DNA of 64,000 bases from Amylostereum areolatum. Its lineage: Eukaryota > Basidiomycota > Agaricomycetes > Russulales > Stereaceae. The notes below the pieces were generated by a model, which was not told the origin of the DNA, ran no database searches, and saw nothing but the letters and a program-made list of their open reading frames with translations. The translations under genes were made by a program, and so were the position numbers. Location: positions 310,001 to 374,000 of the forward strand of contig SAXG01000017.1 in the NCBI GenBank assembly GCA_012932865.1. Direction: 5' to 3'. Below are positions 1 through 12,406 of this stretch, in pieces. The first letter of the stretch is position 1; each line of letters begins with the position of its first letter.

Positions 1-138
1 ATGGTGAGGGTACTCGCACGGCGCGCTGTCATCGGACTTCCCATCAAGCGGCTACTTCTTGACAAGTGCAACCCTCCAGATGATATATTGGGGAAGCTGC
101 GAGAGGGTGCGGAGGTTGGACTTGGGCTAGATAGCTGA
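1..138 (+). CDS. 3' end of a gene, probably F-box family (partial)
   Basis: An open frame runs from the window edge to a TGA. Its 45 residues resemble the tails of agaricomycete F-box/leucine-rich proteins, with a segment like ARRAVIGLPIKRLLLDKC. The ATG at base 1 may be an internal Met, so the true start probably lies outside the window. Another F-box gene follows on the same strand, which fits tandem F-box families. No F-box motif is visible in this piece, so the family call is inference. Confidence 0.35.
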   Translation: MVRVLARRAVIGLPIKRLLLDKCNPPDDILGKLREGAEVGLGLDS

Positions 139-712
139 ATGGCGATGCAGGAATCAAACTCCAAATGTTTACGCAGGCCAGGTAGAGATATGCACAACCT
201 ATACGTTATAGGATATAGATCCCTTCCCCTTCCGCGAGTGTGACCGGTTTTCTTGTTTGATGGTGTACACTTACTTTACGACTTCTTCATACGTCTTCAC
301 TACAGATACTGTAGGAACTTAGTTCTATTTCATTCACGGCACTCTATCCCTACTACCTATGTAGAGTGTAATGCATAACGATTCTATTTGAATGCGACAT
401 CGCTGTTGATGCTTAGTTGTTTCCTGAGTCAGGTGGCGGTGCGCGTTATGAGGCGGTTGTGCCCCTTTGCCCTCGCCACTGAACACTGCCGGAACTTCTA
501 TCTGAACTCGCGGCATAAACCGTTCCGTATTCCTTGCATTCACTCAAGGCTGTCCCCGCCGCCTACAGCAGACCAGCTCTCTGGAGTCTGGAGTCAGTAC
601 AGGCTTCTGCTTTCTCTTTTGAACCCTTGTATGATCACAGTGCGTCCCTGCTCGCCCCTAAGCGTATCCCATTCACTCACTCTACCACTTTACCTATAGA
701 CCTACTGCTAGG
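139..712. other. Intergenic, nothing recognised
   Basis: The stretch between two same-strand genes is AT-richer than its flanks. The short open frames in it lack splice-consistent extension or known motifs. Confidence 0.5.
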
Positions 713-2310
713 ATGCTCACCAGAGCTGCATCGTTTGAGGACCTCGCGACATGGGACGATCTCTCTCTTCACCCTATTCATCCCGTCGTTACCGGCACTG
801 TCATATATGCTATGGACGATGTTATGGACCTGGAGCCCTACCCCAATTATATGTGCGTCTGTTACCCAGTTGCTGCCACTCTCATCCTCATTTATTATTA
901 AGCGATCCACGTCCTCCCCTACCTGAAGTCGCGGAGATAGACGAAACCATGAACGCTCTGACTGCACAACTCGAAGCCCTTCGTCTCAAGAAGTCAGAGC
1001 TCCTTGCATCCAACTCCCTCATCAAACGACTTCCTCCGGAGATTATGTCCCGCGTGTTTGAGATTGGCGTTCATGAGTGCATTTCCGTTCTTCCCATGCT
1101 TTCACTCGTCTCGCACCATTGGAGAGCCATCGCCGTCGCCACACCGTCCCTTTGGTCTTACATCCGGATGGACTCTCCCGTCACCCACGCCTCCTTTATG
1201 CAGAGGATGAAAGTGTACCTCCAACGATCGCAAGCATGCAAAATCCTCGTCGACATTGACTGTCGATACATCGAACCCGGTCCCGATTTGCAACAAATCA
1301 TGACGGAGTTGGACCCACACCTCGACCGATGTTATGAATTCAGGGTATCTGCCCATGATTGGGTGTGGATGGAGGTGATACGATCGGGGGTCCAGTCGCT
1401 AGGACCAGCGCTGGAACAACTCTACCTTCGCCTCGATCCTTCGGACTCAGAAGAGCAGCCGCCCTTCAACGTCCTCTCCAATCCTTGTCCCCGACTGCGT
1501 TATGTCACTCTGGAGCACACTCCTCTTCTCTGTATCCGCACAGAGCTGCCCTCGTTGCGAGCCCTCCACCTTATCCGCGACCAGCGTTACTCTTCCAGTT
1601 CCAGAATCGGAATTTCCTTCAAGGAGCTGCAGACCGTCCTCACTTCCACACCAACGCTCGAGGACCTACGCATTCAATCGGCCACGTTCCTTCTCGACGG
1701 CACCGAGTGCATTCTCCAACCTTCCCCCACCATCACAACCTTCCCCCAGCTCCGCCGCCTCTCCTTCCATTATGTTGACACCAACAATCTCTCTCTCTTC
1801 CTCGAGACTGCACGCTTTCCCGCGCCCACCCGTCTGTCTGTGCAAATGGATACTTCCGGCGACGAGAGCATGCAGTGGCTCGGTCGGCTTTCCCTCGAGA
1901 GCGAGACACGTTTCCCCGTCTTGCGTCATCTGGACTTGAAATCGTTCAGCACGGAGGGCGCTGCCATCGTCCCTCTCATACGTGCCCTTCATCGACTCCC
2001 AAACCTCACCGCCCTAGGAATCTCCAGTCCTCCCAACGGCCACATTGGTGGCAGGATCTTTGACGTCCTGTCCGCGTCCCCAATGGCAGAGTTCGGGGGG
2101 ACCTGGATTCTTCCCAAGCTCCAAGCTCTCTGCGTGCAGAATTGCAGAGACGTATCTGGCCATGAACTGTATCAAGTTGCTTGGGCGAGGAATGGGTCGG
2201 GCGCCGGAGTAATGCCGATCCGGTACATCAAGATATCGCAGTGCTTTAGTCTTGACCCCGAGGTTGAGCAACAGTTGAGCAGGCTCGTTGACACTGTGCG
2301 TGTCCTGTAG
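713..2310 (+). CDS. F-box domain protein
   Basis: Two exons, 713-852 and 903-2310, separated by a 50-nt intron (GTGCGT...TAAG), give a 515-residue protein. The splice joins a conserved-looking lead segment ending PNYID to PRPPLPEVAEIDETMN. After a short helical stretch (ALTAQLEALRLKKSELL) comes the F-box-like core, with LPPEIMSRVFEIG near residue 85 and LSLVSHHWRAIAVATPSLW just after. The rest is leucine-rich and lacks a sharp repeat, as in the large agaricomycete F-box families. Such proteins usually recruit substrates to SCF ubiquitin ligases through Skp1; the substrate is unknown. The start at 713 was chosen over the later ATG at 751 because only the spliced frame continues naturally into the F-box exon. 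Confidence 0.8.
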
Positions 2311-2765
2311 ATCAGTCCACTTCCACTTTCGATATGCCCTTTTTGCTGGACAGACGACCAGCGTGCAGTTCCGCCCCTTATTAAAGATATGTATCGCATG
2401 GGACGTCTGCTGACTCTGTATATCTCTACCCCCCATCTGTGTCAATATCGCCTCCAGCATTCCTTGTATGTTCTACTTGCCTTGGATAACGTCGATTGCT
2501 TACTCCTGCTGTACTTTACTATCTGACCCACTGTACGAATGCAAACATGACTTCCCGAGTGTCTTCAAACTAACTTATACATCGGTGACTGGCGCGACGA
2601 CCTCCCGAGGAATGGAAATCTCCCGGCTGATTTCAGGAAGACCCCACTGCGATCCGATAATCTCATAGCGATAGCCTTGCGGACGGAAACAAAGGTATCT
2701 GCATATCCATATGAGCACATGATAAATGAACGAAACGAAGATACCGTGACGGCAAGCTGGTACGA
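2311..2765. other. Convergent intergenic region
   Basis: This stretch separates the 3' ends of the F-box gene and the DNAJC17-like gene. I see no gene in it. Confidence 0.5.
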
Positions 2766-4073
2766 CTACGGTTCGTTCGCTTCCTGCTCCATAATTTCTC
2801 GCTCCATACGTTCTCGTTCTGCTTGTCGTAGTCGCATCAGGGTCAAGGTTTCATAGTCGAGCCCAGGAGCGTTGGCAGACAGTGCCGATGGATTAGAGGT
2901 GGGCAAGTCAGGCTGAGCGAAACGGTGTCAGAATGCACCTGCATGTGTCGAAGACGAAAGGAGCGTACGAAGGCTAATGGGAAGGAAGAGAATGGTGTTT
3001 CCGTAGACGCTTTAGACCGTGAATGTTGTGGAAGCGATCCTGGAATCGCATCCGGTGTTGACGTCGAAGCCGGCTTTACCTCTTTTTCCAATGGCTGGTC
3101 GTCCAATTTGCCCATTTTCTTCAGCCAGCCGAGAATTGCAGGCTCCTCTCCGCCTGCCCAGCTCACAACAATATCTTCCATCTTGCGTTCTGTGCGGCCG
3201 CTGGCACATACGGCAGCATGGGCGTCGCCAATACGATGGAAAGGGACGAGAGCTGTTGCAGTTTTTGGTGGCTTGTGAGGCGCCTTCTTTGAAGGCTTAA
3301 GTGAGAGGACAATGGTGTTTATATCGGTTGTGCCGAAAGAGGCGAGATATATGGCAAGGGCTTCTGGAGTTGTCAGATCGGGATGCGCAGAGAGAGAATA
3401 TTTGAGACGAATGGTAGTGTCCAGTTGACCTATGTTACGGCGATTAGAAATGTTCATCGGATGTTACAAGCACGCACCTAACGGTGGGGGCTGCAGCTCT
3501 GCCATTGCGGCGGCGGCGGCTTTCTCGGCCTCCTCCTCGCGACGCTGTACCTCCTTTTCCCGCTCTTCGCGCAATCGCCTACCCTCCTCTTTGATCTTTT
3601 CGGCTTCCCGTGTCCGAGTGCGCTCTGCGACGTCTTTCTCTGTCTTGGCTTTCTTGAATGCACGTTCGCGCTCTTCTAGTTCCTCGAGGAGATTCTTTCG
3701 TTTCGCGTCGTATTTGGAGAAACGTTGCTTGCGGGCTTCGACCACGCGAATTTTCGCGTCAAGCGCCAGTCGGCGGAGGGGATCGAGCAAGAGTTCATAC
3801 GCCTGGTTCAGCTCGTGGAACTTGCGAGCTGTGGCAGGGCTGAGCAAATTACAAACAGTTGTGCGAATAAGCAGGGCTTACCAGCGTCTGGATTTCCCCG
3901 ATTCTGCGGACTGGTGAGTTCAACATATCCGCTGCAGTGGGAGGCACACACACTCTATCAGGATGAACTTTGAGAGATCGTTGCCGATACGCCGTCTTGA
4001 TTTCGCCCTCAGTGGCTTCCGTTTGGATACCCAGAAGTTCGTATGGATTGACTTCTTCCTCTGTACTGGCCAT
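2766..4073 (-). CDS. DNAJC17/Cwf23-like J-domain RNA-binding protein
   Basis: Five exons (4073-3954, 3903-3882, 3828-3478, 3429-2969, 2912-2766) give 366 residues. Residues about 8-75 form a J domain: NPYELLGI, the Hsp70-contacting HPD triad inside VHPDR near residue 38, then NPDAARKFHELNQAYELLLD. A charged coiled coil follows (about 85-160). Next is an RRM-like segment, and the tail reads LMRLRQAERERMEREI, the hallmark C-terminus of DNAJC17. A 22-nt micro-exon (3882-3903) completes the J domain. The family (yeast Cwc23, human DNAJC17) acts in spliceosome assembly or disassembly. The first ATG before NPYELL was taken as start. The gene is divergent from the P450, sharing about 220 bp. No frame problems. 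Confidence 0.88.
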
Positions 4074-4163
4074 ACTTGCAAACTCCGGGTGTAGTGACTT
4101 GAAGTCGGAGAACCTGGAAGCAGAAGGCAAACGGAGTCGGAAACTGCCGAGCGCTTTGTGCTT

Positions 4164-4200
4164 AGCTTGAGCTTGAGCTTGAGCTTGAGCGCTTGAGCGC
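4164..4200. repeat. GCTTGA hexanucleotide repeat
   Basis: About four direct copies of GCTTGA plus a degenerate copy lie between the divergent starts of the J-protein and P450 genes. They may be part of a shared promoter. Any regulatory role is unproven. Confidence 0.7.
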
Positions 4201-4295
4201 TGAACGACTTCCCCAAAAGCAATCCACCCTCTCCAGAATTCAATCAGTCCATCAAAAGTAAGCATGGTTCGATTTTTCTTTCCTTGTTCACTCCC

Positions 4296-6574
4296 ATGGC
4301 TTTGCTCGGACCTATGTCTGCCGTGGTGCTTACCGTGGTTTTGGCCAGCGCCGTTCTTGGCACCGTCTGTGTATTGGTGACACTGCGTCAAGCATTCGCC
4401 ACACTCAGCATCCAGTGAGTTCCCAGTCAGTATGCTAGGGTACTACAACCATTGAACGATCTCGTAGAGGAGTCCCTGGGCAAAAAGTGCAATGGATAGA
4501 TCCGTTCTTTCCTCTGAGCATCGTGCTAGGACCTTACTTTCCTCGGCCAGGCTCAGTCGGCTCCTTCTACGGGAAATTCACGCGTGAGGTAGTCCCACGA
4601 CACCCTGAAATGTATACTCACGAGTCTCAATAGTATACGACCGTATTGGTAGTACCATCGTGTCTGCTGTTAGACCTTTTAGTGGGAGGTTGTACTATTG
4701 GATCGCCGACGCGGATGCTCTGAAGACTGTCTTCGGAGATAGGCATACCTTCACGAAGGACGTCGCTGCGGTATGGCCAGCTGAACATTGCACTTATCAT
4801 CAACTGAATCTATTCCTTTTAGTATGAGGTTCTGAATATCTACGGAAAGAACCTCGTTAGTACTGAAGGGGCTGAGTGGAAACGCCACAAGTCCATTGCA
4901 TCACCTGCGTTCAGCGAGGTCTGCTTTTTCTATCGGCTTCTGATAACTTTGCTTAAGGTCTCCGGCAGAGCAACAACTCTCTCGTGTGGACCGAAACCAT
5001 TAGGACCTTGGATCAATGGTTTTCCGAATTGGACGTCACCTTCAAGGATGATGCTACCAGCACAGCATCCATAGACATCGTCGCGAGGATGACACAGGTA
5101 TGTATCTACGTTTTGGCTCAACTCCCGCGGTGGTATGAATTCCTGATTCGACAGGTAACTCTCTTGGTCATATCTGCGGCAGGTTTCGGCCAACGCATAT
5201 CGTGGAAAGAAGACACCGCGCGAACAGCTCCTCCTGGTCATCACTTGTCCTTTTCCCAGGCTGTTTTTGGCGCCTTAGATGGCCTCGTAATCAATATTCT
5301 CACACCATCGTTCATTCATCGACTTTCGGCTGCTGTTCCCATCCCCTTCATATCCGGTCGGCTGGCAAAAACAAGGCTGGCTTTTGACGAGTTAAAGTCA
5401 CATATGCAAGAGGTTATCGCTATGGCGAGAGATGCCGTTGTAGCAGGCAAAAATGTTGGAGACGCTGCTCTCCTTCGGGCTCTTGTGGAAGCCAATATGA
5501 ATCAGGACGGCGATGCCAAAAAGCTCACGGACGACGAGCTTCTTTCCGACATATTTGTGAACCCCCCTCCTCCTTCGAACTTTATACGATATCTGATCTT
5601 TGAACAGGTATTCTTCCTGGCCGGTCATGGTCAGCCGCGGAAATATTGTGATATTCTGTCTATTGACTTTCCCCCCAGAGACATCCGCCCATGCATTAAG
5701 TTTCACGTTCATTTTATTGGCGTTATACCCAGACGTGCAGCAGAAGGTATACGAAGAGGCATTGAAATTGTGGCCTGACGGGAAGCCCTCTGATTCTGTC
5801 AGTTCCTTTCCTTTGAATGTCTTTCACGACCTCAATACTGACTACCTTTAGTCATACAAAATAGATATGTCACAACTTGTAAGAACGGGTTCCCCGTCCA
5901 TCACGTATTTATCTTTACATTCCCTCGGATGGCCAGGAATACACCCTTGCAACCTTCCGCGAGACAATTCGACTCTATCCCGCCGAGGCGCGGCTTGCGA
6001 AGCTTGTCAATCAAGACACAACGATCGCGGTTGCGCTGTTTACGCCGCATAAGGACGGGACCAATCATCATGGTGATGTACGCAAGCAGCCTATCTTGTT
6101 ACCTCGAGGGAGTGTCGTGCTGGCGGATATCCTTGGTGTCCATCGGAATCGTGAGTATCTTATTTATAAGGCGTATGACGTCGTTTTATTCACGGATGCG
6201 ATCTATATCAGCCCTCCACTGGGGCTCGGACTGCAAGGACTTCAAGCCGGAGCGTTTCATCGACACTGATACCTACAAGTGGCCGCGCCATGCTTGTAAG
6301 TCTTCTGTTTCTGCTGTCTGCCCAAACTTATGGGTACGACCATCCAGTCCTGACTTTTTCTGCCGGCCCGCGCGGTTGTATAGGCTCCCGTTTCTCGCTG
6401 ACGGAGAGTGTGTGCATTCTCGCAACGCTGGTGCGCCGTTACGAGGTCCTCCTCCCGGACCATGTCGCGAAGATGGAAAGGTCCCAGCAAATACGATATA
6501 TGACTCGATGGACGCATGGTGTCACGATGACACCAGTCCACGGACAAGTCAAGTTTAGGAAACGTGCTTTTTGA
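4296..6574 (+). CDS. Cytochrome P450 monooxygenase
   Basis: Twelve exons (4296-4414, 4468-4583, 4634-4770, 4823-4918, 4969-5097, 5155-5556, 5608-5629, 5679-5797, 5852-5878, 5937-6150, 6212-6295, 6348-6574) give 563 residues. An N-terminal hydrophobic anchor (AVVLTVVLASAVLGTVCVL) suggests an ER membrane enzyme. The C-helix reads EWKRHKSIASPAF. The I-helix oxygen-binding motif is AGHETSAH near residue 340. The ExxR motif is in FRETIRLYP near 397-400, followed by KPERF. The heme-binding loop is FSAGPRGCIGSRF with the axial Cys near residue 497. All catalytic motifs are intact. It resembles the long agaricomycete class-E P450s such as the CYP5144/CYP5150 types, but I cannot assign a family. The substrate is unknown. 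Introns are 49-61 nt, and exons 7 and 9 are only 22 and 27 nt. Confidence 0.93.
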
Positions 6575-7135
6575 AGTTGAAGTTACGTGACTTGCGGAAG
6601 CTAATTACGGGTGGCGATACACGACGACGGCATCTTGTTGCTCTATAGCGCTGTATGTATGTTTGTCGATGAATCATAATCATCGGCCCTGCGTTTGACG
6701 ATTTTTCTGATCTGGTATTCCTGCGTTATAATCTACCCTCGCTCTGAGTCGGGGCGCTAGCCAACGACAAATTTATGACGAAGTTATAAGATCCACTGTC
6801 ATCTGTGTAAGGTCTGCTATAAGGAGACTACGAAGTTTAGCGGAACGAGCGGCGTTGGATGGTCACTCTTAAGCGGCGGCGCCAAGCATCGTGCATCGCG
6901 AGCGGAAATTTCAACGGTGCTTCAACATTGCGTCAGTCATGCCATTCTCAGCCGCTGATGTTTGGTGGGCGAAGGAGTCAATCGAGGGATGGATGTCCTT
7001 TGATGCCAACAGGCTTCCTTCCGGGAAAGCGCATAGTCGTGGTGTTATACATGTTTTGTGAGTATGTATATATACATTGAACACACTGCTTGTAGCAAGT
7101 ACTGCACTTCCGCTTCCAAGTTTACCGCTGAGCGT
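6575..7135. other. Convergent intergenic region
   Basis: This stretch separates the 3' ends of the P450 and alpha-galactosidase genes. Only short open frames without motifs are present. Confidence 0.5.
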
Positions 7136-9478
7136 TCAACCACCCACATGCGTTCCGTTCTCAGAAGTGCACTGGAACCAAACCGCACATTGGGGGAATA
7201 TCCCATCGGGTTCATTGCCTGCATCTTTCAGAAGTAGGGCGACGACGCCATGAGCGGGAACATCGGTCGCCGTGAAGTTCCTCACAGCAGTGCCATTGTT
7301 GGTATGGGTCCACAAATCCTGAAGAAATATCGAGGTCCAGTCAGTATCAATTACCCATACGGCGAAGAAAGATTCGTACGCGGACCGAATACTGGCGTCC
7401 CGCGCGGATCCAGGGCGACTCGGTGAGGTTGAAAAACATGTCAGACGGATTGTCGAGCACATTCAGCTGGAGAAAGTGTAAACTAGAATCCTCTCCGGGT
7501 TGGAGAACACTAACTCACCAGCATGACAACAGTGCCGTTCTCACTTGGGCCGCTCCAATACTGTGCAGGGTGCGTCGAGTTGCTGGTCCAATCAGGCTAA
7601 ATAGTACGGTTGGTGTTTAGAAACTCGACACGTCCGAACAAGAACACAGACGTTCACGCCCCAGCGGAAGGGCGATATGCTGCTGCCCTCGGCCGAGTCC
7701 TGGTTTATCGCCAAAATCTCTTTATTGGTGAGAATACCGAGTACATCGTCGGTGATGGCAGACAACTGTGTTACACGATGGTCAATCCAGGTTTGGAAGG
7801 CCGTGGAACGAATGACGTACATTAGTGCCAATGAGTAGCGGCGATTTCATGAGAGCCCAGGCCGTAAAATGAGACTTGGCTTCGTCGAAGGTCAGACCAC
7901 CATTACCGCTTCGAGACCCATTACTAAATAGTAGCAATGAAGCTGCAACGAACGTACAGTTGAAGCTACCAGCTGAGTCAGTAACAAGATGGTTGTGTGA
8001 CCGAAAGGGCCAAGTAGCATACCATGTCCAAATCATTACGTCCAAAGAAATCAGTGGCCTGAGTGATGAACGAATTGCTAAAATGAAGTGTCATCATTGA
8101 GAAAGTCAGCTATAAACGCATGATAAGAAGACGGACAAGTTGATGATGCTCGTCAACGAAGGCCAGTTAGGCCCAATGTCGCCGGTAGTCTTGATGAAGT
8201 TAGGTGAGTAAGTGTACAAGTCAATATTTTTCAGCCGGCACGCACCCGCCAGCTGTGTCCAAACCGCGCACCCCACCTAACGGGATGGACAACGAGTAAG
8301 GGTTAAGTCGATTATAAGGACAATAACCTTACAGCCAGACTTGGCTCTGCAGCAAAAGTCATGAACACACACACTTGATGCATAGGTATGTATGACTTAC
8401 CCAGCCCCATTGACACAACGAGAAAACGACCGGTTCTTTGGTAAAGCTACTCGTGACCCCAGTAAGCGCGTCGGCCATTCTCCCATATTCTGGGTGATAG
8501 TTCAGAATCAACGAGGGAGTGTACGCGACACACACAAGCGCTTACTTCCTAAGGTTCCTTGGCGGATAATGTCGTCGAAAGGAACTATAAGCCCCGAATT
8601 CAGTAACAACACATGAGTACATAGGAAAAATGTCGCTTACTGGCACAGTTGTCGTACTTCAGGTAATCAAAGCCCCAGTCTTCGAAGAGTGTCTTTGCGT
8701 CTTGTTCTTCGTGTTCGAACGAGCCAGGGTAACCAGCACAGGTAAACCAGCCGGAATCACTGTACTGGAAAAAGGTTGGAGTTTGCTATAAACAGGAGAG
8801 TGCGAAAGTTACAATCCCAGATTTGCTGGTACATATATGAAGTTAGTTTGGGACGAATGGAAGCAAGGACAATGACATACAAGCCCAGTGAATGGATCGT
8901 GTCCGTCAAATTTTTCATCCCGCTGGTGAAGCGTACGTGGTCTGTCGGTAAGTCAGCCCTTTCTTCCTCCGGAGCACTGGAGATCCCTCCCGTACCAGGT
9001 ACAAGCTCCCCTGTGGAAGACCTGTTCTTCTCAGCCCAGCAGTCATCGAGATTGACATAGCTATATCCAGCGTCCTGGGCGCGCCTTGATGAAACGATGA
9101 GCAGGCTATACACGAAGATGCTTACCTGGAGACCAAGAGTCTTCATTAAATTGGCAGTGGAGATGATGAGATCTTCATCGATGTTGCACTGGCAGAATCT
9201 GGAGTAAGATAACGAACGTGCAAAGAGATGATACATATGCAAACCTGGTATGCGTTCCAAGCTGTCCACGATTGAGCGTTCCGAACATATCCGCGGGAGA
9301 GACCAGCAAGAAAGCTCACTGTTATATCCGAGGACTGCACACATCCATGAGAACATGCGTACTGCGATAGGAATAAGCTCGCACCGGGCAATCTCGCGAC
9401 TCCATTGTTCAGCGCCTGAACAGAGGCAAAAAGCCACAACGGAACACCGAGGAGTAAGAAAGAGAGAAAACCAGTCAT
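7136..9478 (-). CDS. Secreted alpha-galactosidase, glycoside hydrolase family 27
   Basis: Twenty exons give 434 residues: 9478-9385, 9334-9320, 9261-9245, 9188-9126, 9074-8996, 8941-8881, 8825-8813, 8764-8641, 8584-8546, 8489-8401, 8346-8333, 8276-8246, 8189-8137, 8077-8023, 7965-7958, 7908-7821, 7765-7652, 7596-7519, 7466-7380, 7318-7136. A signal peptide ends near residue 21 ([13 protein letters not shown]). Family motifs in order are [44 protein letters not shown] (nucleophile Asp about 152), [11 protein letters not shown] (acid/base Asp about 217), [21 protein letters not shown] and EILAINQD, then the C-terminal beta domain. The enzyme releases terminal alpha-1,6-galactose, for example from galactomannan. 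Five exons are 8-17 nt long, and each is required to complete a conserved motif. Every junction keeps frame. Confidence 0.93.
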
Positions 9479-10468
9479 CGAACCCAATATTGTTCGTTTG
9501 AGAGGGACGTCTAGAAGTGAGGACTACCCCGCCTTATGTATCTTTGGTTTGTTTTTCGAACTACACACATGGCGTGAGGAATGCAGACAACGGTCCGGGG
9601 AGATGTCACTTTCGACGTCGCATGACTGGTATAACGAGAGAAAACGTGGCAGGAGGGTAGTATTTGGCAAACCGATGCCGAGTATACACCGAGTCGAGGA
9701 CATGTGTTCTGTTGGTGTTCTGTAAAACGGGCGATGTCGATTCGCGTCGTCACAAAGACGCGAACACCAGGCAACTTGCACCAGGCTGCCCGCCACTCGT
9801 GACCGCCGAGGCCTCGAGCCTCAGGACGGCGGCGATAAAGTAGGCAGAACCGTTGAAGAGATGAGTAACTGGGAATATATGCGGATGAGAAGGTCTCTTG
9901 AGTGCGCTGGTGGGACCGAAGCGAAGGGGAAGGTCAGGGAAGGCCTGGTTCTTGTGATCCTCCAAAGTTCGAAGTCCCGCAATGGATCACGTGTTATCGA
10001 AAGCCGCTTCGGGCCTTGTCTGTTCACGACCGTCAGTTCATCTCGAGCCCTCTGTTGCCTCCCACCGGCCGCGGGAAGATGCCAGCGCGCAAGCTCATAG
10101 GCGCGAGGACGTGAAGTCGTGAACGTTGTAGGGAGAAACAGCAATTATAGGTATTACCCTGGCGACGGTGACTGCCCAACTCCGCCCGCATCTCACCAGC
10201 ACTTCTTGTGCTCTAAGCGGTCACGACTTCCATATCTCGCCACTTCCCTTTCCCCCAAGGCCCCAATTGTTCCTCGCAGCTCACAATTGCCGTCGCGCAC
10301 AGTTGCTCTTTTCTCCTCTTCATGCTGTCTGGCTCTTTCCTACCTGAACTTCCATCTCATTTCTCCTTATACTCGCTGTGACCCTGCTTCCCTCGCCTTG
10401 TTCAATTGCGTAGCTCGCGCTTGGACCGTCCTTTCCGAGGACATTAAACTCTCCCCATCGAGTGCACT
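9479..10468. other. Intergenic region, divergent promoters
   Basis: About 1 kb lies between the divergent alpha-galactosidase and coiled-coil genes. The open frames here overlap on both strands and show no motif or plausible splice continuation. Confidence 0.45.
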
Positions 10469-12043
10469 ATGGATCCTCTGGTGGCACAGCTCGACACCTT
10501 TTCTGGCTCGCGCGCATCTTCCAAACAAAGTCCCGATATCCAAGTGCTCGTTCGTCCGCCCTTCTACGACCCTGCCGCCGAGATTCAGCGTTTGCGCAAC
10601 GCTCGCATCCTCCGCAATATCATGCTGTTCACAAAGGTCTTCAGTGCGATGCGCGGCGCCGCCCGTCGACGATCGGGCACCGCGGAGAGTTTGGAGGTAC
10701 GCCTGCTCTGTGCTGATTCTCACTGAGTACACGCCTGTAACGCATTCCCAGTCCGCAGCCGTCTGCTCGTCACCCAAGGACGCGCCTGCCCTCCTTCCCA
10801 CTGGGCTTCAGCACGACCTTGGCGACGACTGTCGTGACCTGCATTCTGAGCTGCAGGATTACATTCAGGGCAACGTGCGGCTACCTGTTCTCGTGGCTCT
10901 GTTGCACTACTGACTTCGTCCTCAGCGTTGGCCGCTTGTCTTCAAATTACGCAAGGTGCCTAGTGAAAGGTGTCATCGCCTTCCACCGATACCTGAAGAC
11001 GCTGTCTATCCAGCAACTTCGACCTTACCCAATGACGACGAAGCCATCGCTCTGCCACCCAGGATAACTAGCCCAACAGTGAAAAGACGTGGAGGCTTGA
11101 CGCCTCTCTACGCCCTGGAGGAGGAGGAGGAAGAAGAAACCGAAGACGATGGGCGAGATGATGGATCAGACCAAGCCTCGTCCGATGGTGAGGAGTCACG
11201 GGGATCCTTTGAAGGCAAGTGTCTTGTACACATGCTAATCGTATGCCACGTTCTGATATCTTTGTGAAGGTGAATGGGGCGATGTCTTCATTCTAGATGA
11301 TCCCTCGAGGCTTCGCAAGCCCGTGGGTTCCGATCGCATTCTTCGTGCTCAGTTAAATCTCGCCAAGACAGAGATCGCCTCACTGCAATCAAATCTTAGC
11401 GTTGCTGAGCATCAGCTGAACCACGGGCGGAAGCGTGAAAAACAAGCATTAACAGCGCTCGCGCGCCAGGAGAGATTGAACAGAGACTTGAAAGTACGTA
11501 CTAATCCTCGTCGTTGTGGATCGCGGGCTGACCGACTTCGTGCTCGTAGTCGCATTGCTCCCAACTACTCTCCGAAAATGAGGACCTGAAGTGTAAATAT
11601 GACGCTTTGCAAAGAACCTTGGTTCGTGAATCGTGTGGTAGCCGTATGTCCAAGGCATGTCGCGATCACTGGCTCCTGTAGTCCACTAATGACTAATGAG
11701 TCACAAACCTTCACAGCTTCATTTCGATACCGTTTTGCAGACGCCGCCGTCGTCTCCGGACTATACGCCCCCTAGTCCCCTCTGCCCCCTACCCGATGTA
11801 CGTTTTCTTTCATCATGTCGTTCCTGTATTGACCCGCCTTCCACAGGACTACGACGACATTCAGCCTGTTCACCCCGCCGAATTCGATGATGGGCATGTT
11901 CTGGTGGTAAGTGTTTGTGCTTTCCTTCAGTCGATAATGCTGATTTCTTCGCTTGTTAGGTGGATATGCCTGAGCAGGATGCTGAATCCCCTGCCTGGGC
12001 GGAAGCGATGAGTGGAAGAGTTTCGCGACTGGGTCTCGTTTGA
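10469..12043 (+). CDS. Coiled-coil protein of unknown function
   Basis: Eight exons (10469-10696, 10752-10874, 10926-11214, 11270-11493, 11550-11621, 11717-11797, 11847-11906, 11960-12043) give 386 residues. The N-terminus is basic and polar. The middle has a very acidic tract (EEEEEEETEDDGRDDGSD). Next is a coiled coil (about residues 165-270; RAQLNLAKTEIASLQSNLSV). The tail is rich in Pro, Asp and Ser. Intron 3 (11215-11269) has a GC donor in a strong AG|GCAAGT context; no GT donor gives an open frame there. I do not recognise the family. The model rests on splice signals and consistent phase across seven introns. Confidence 0.65.
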
Positions 12044-12406
12044 CCATTCACTCCCGTTTTCCCGATTATCTTTCTTGTTCCATAATGACTTTGACGACAC
12101 TCACGATCCTTACCTTAGCTGGAGTAAAATCCATATGCACATAGTACCATGTACCGATCTACAGATTCTTTTCATCCATAATGCAGAGGCCGGTTGCTCC
12201 TTTACAGACTACACGTCTGTGTGTGGGTTAATAAGTTGCAGTTGTGTACAGTTGAGCTTGAGCTGGAGCGCTGAGCGGTTCTTGGACTTCATCCGACGCC
12301 TGCGTACGCATGTTTATTTGAACTCCGCCCACGCGGCGCGAAGTTCACCATCGTCCTCCTCACGTCCACCATACCAACACCTTTAACTCTCTAATCATTC
12401 GTCGCC
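12044..12406. other. Intergenic region upstream of SmD1
   Basis: About 360 bp hold the 3' flank of the coiled-coil gene and the SmD1 promoter. No gene seen. Confidence 0.5.
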
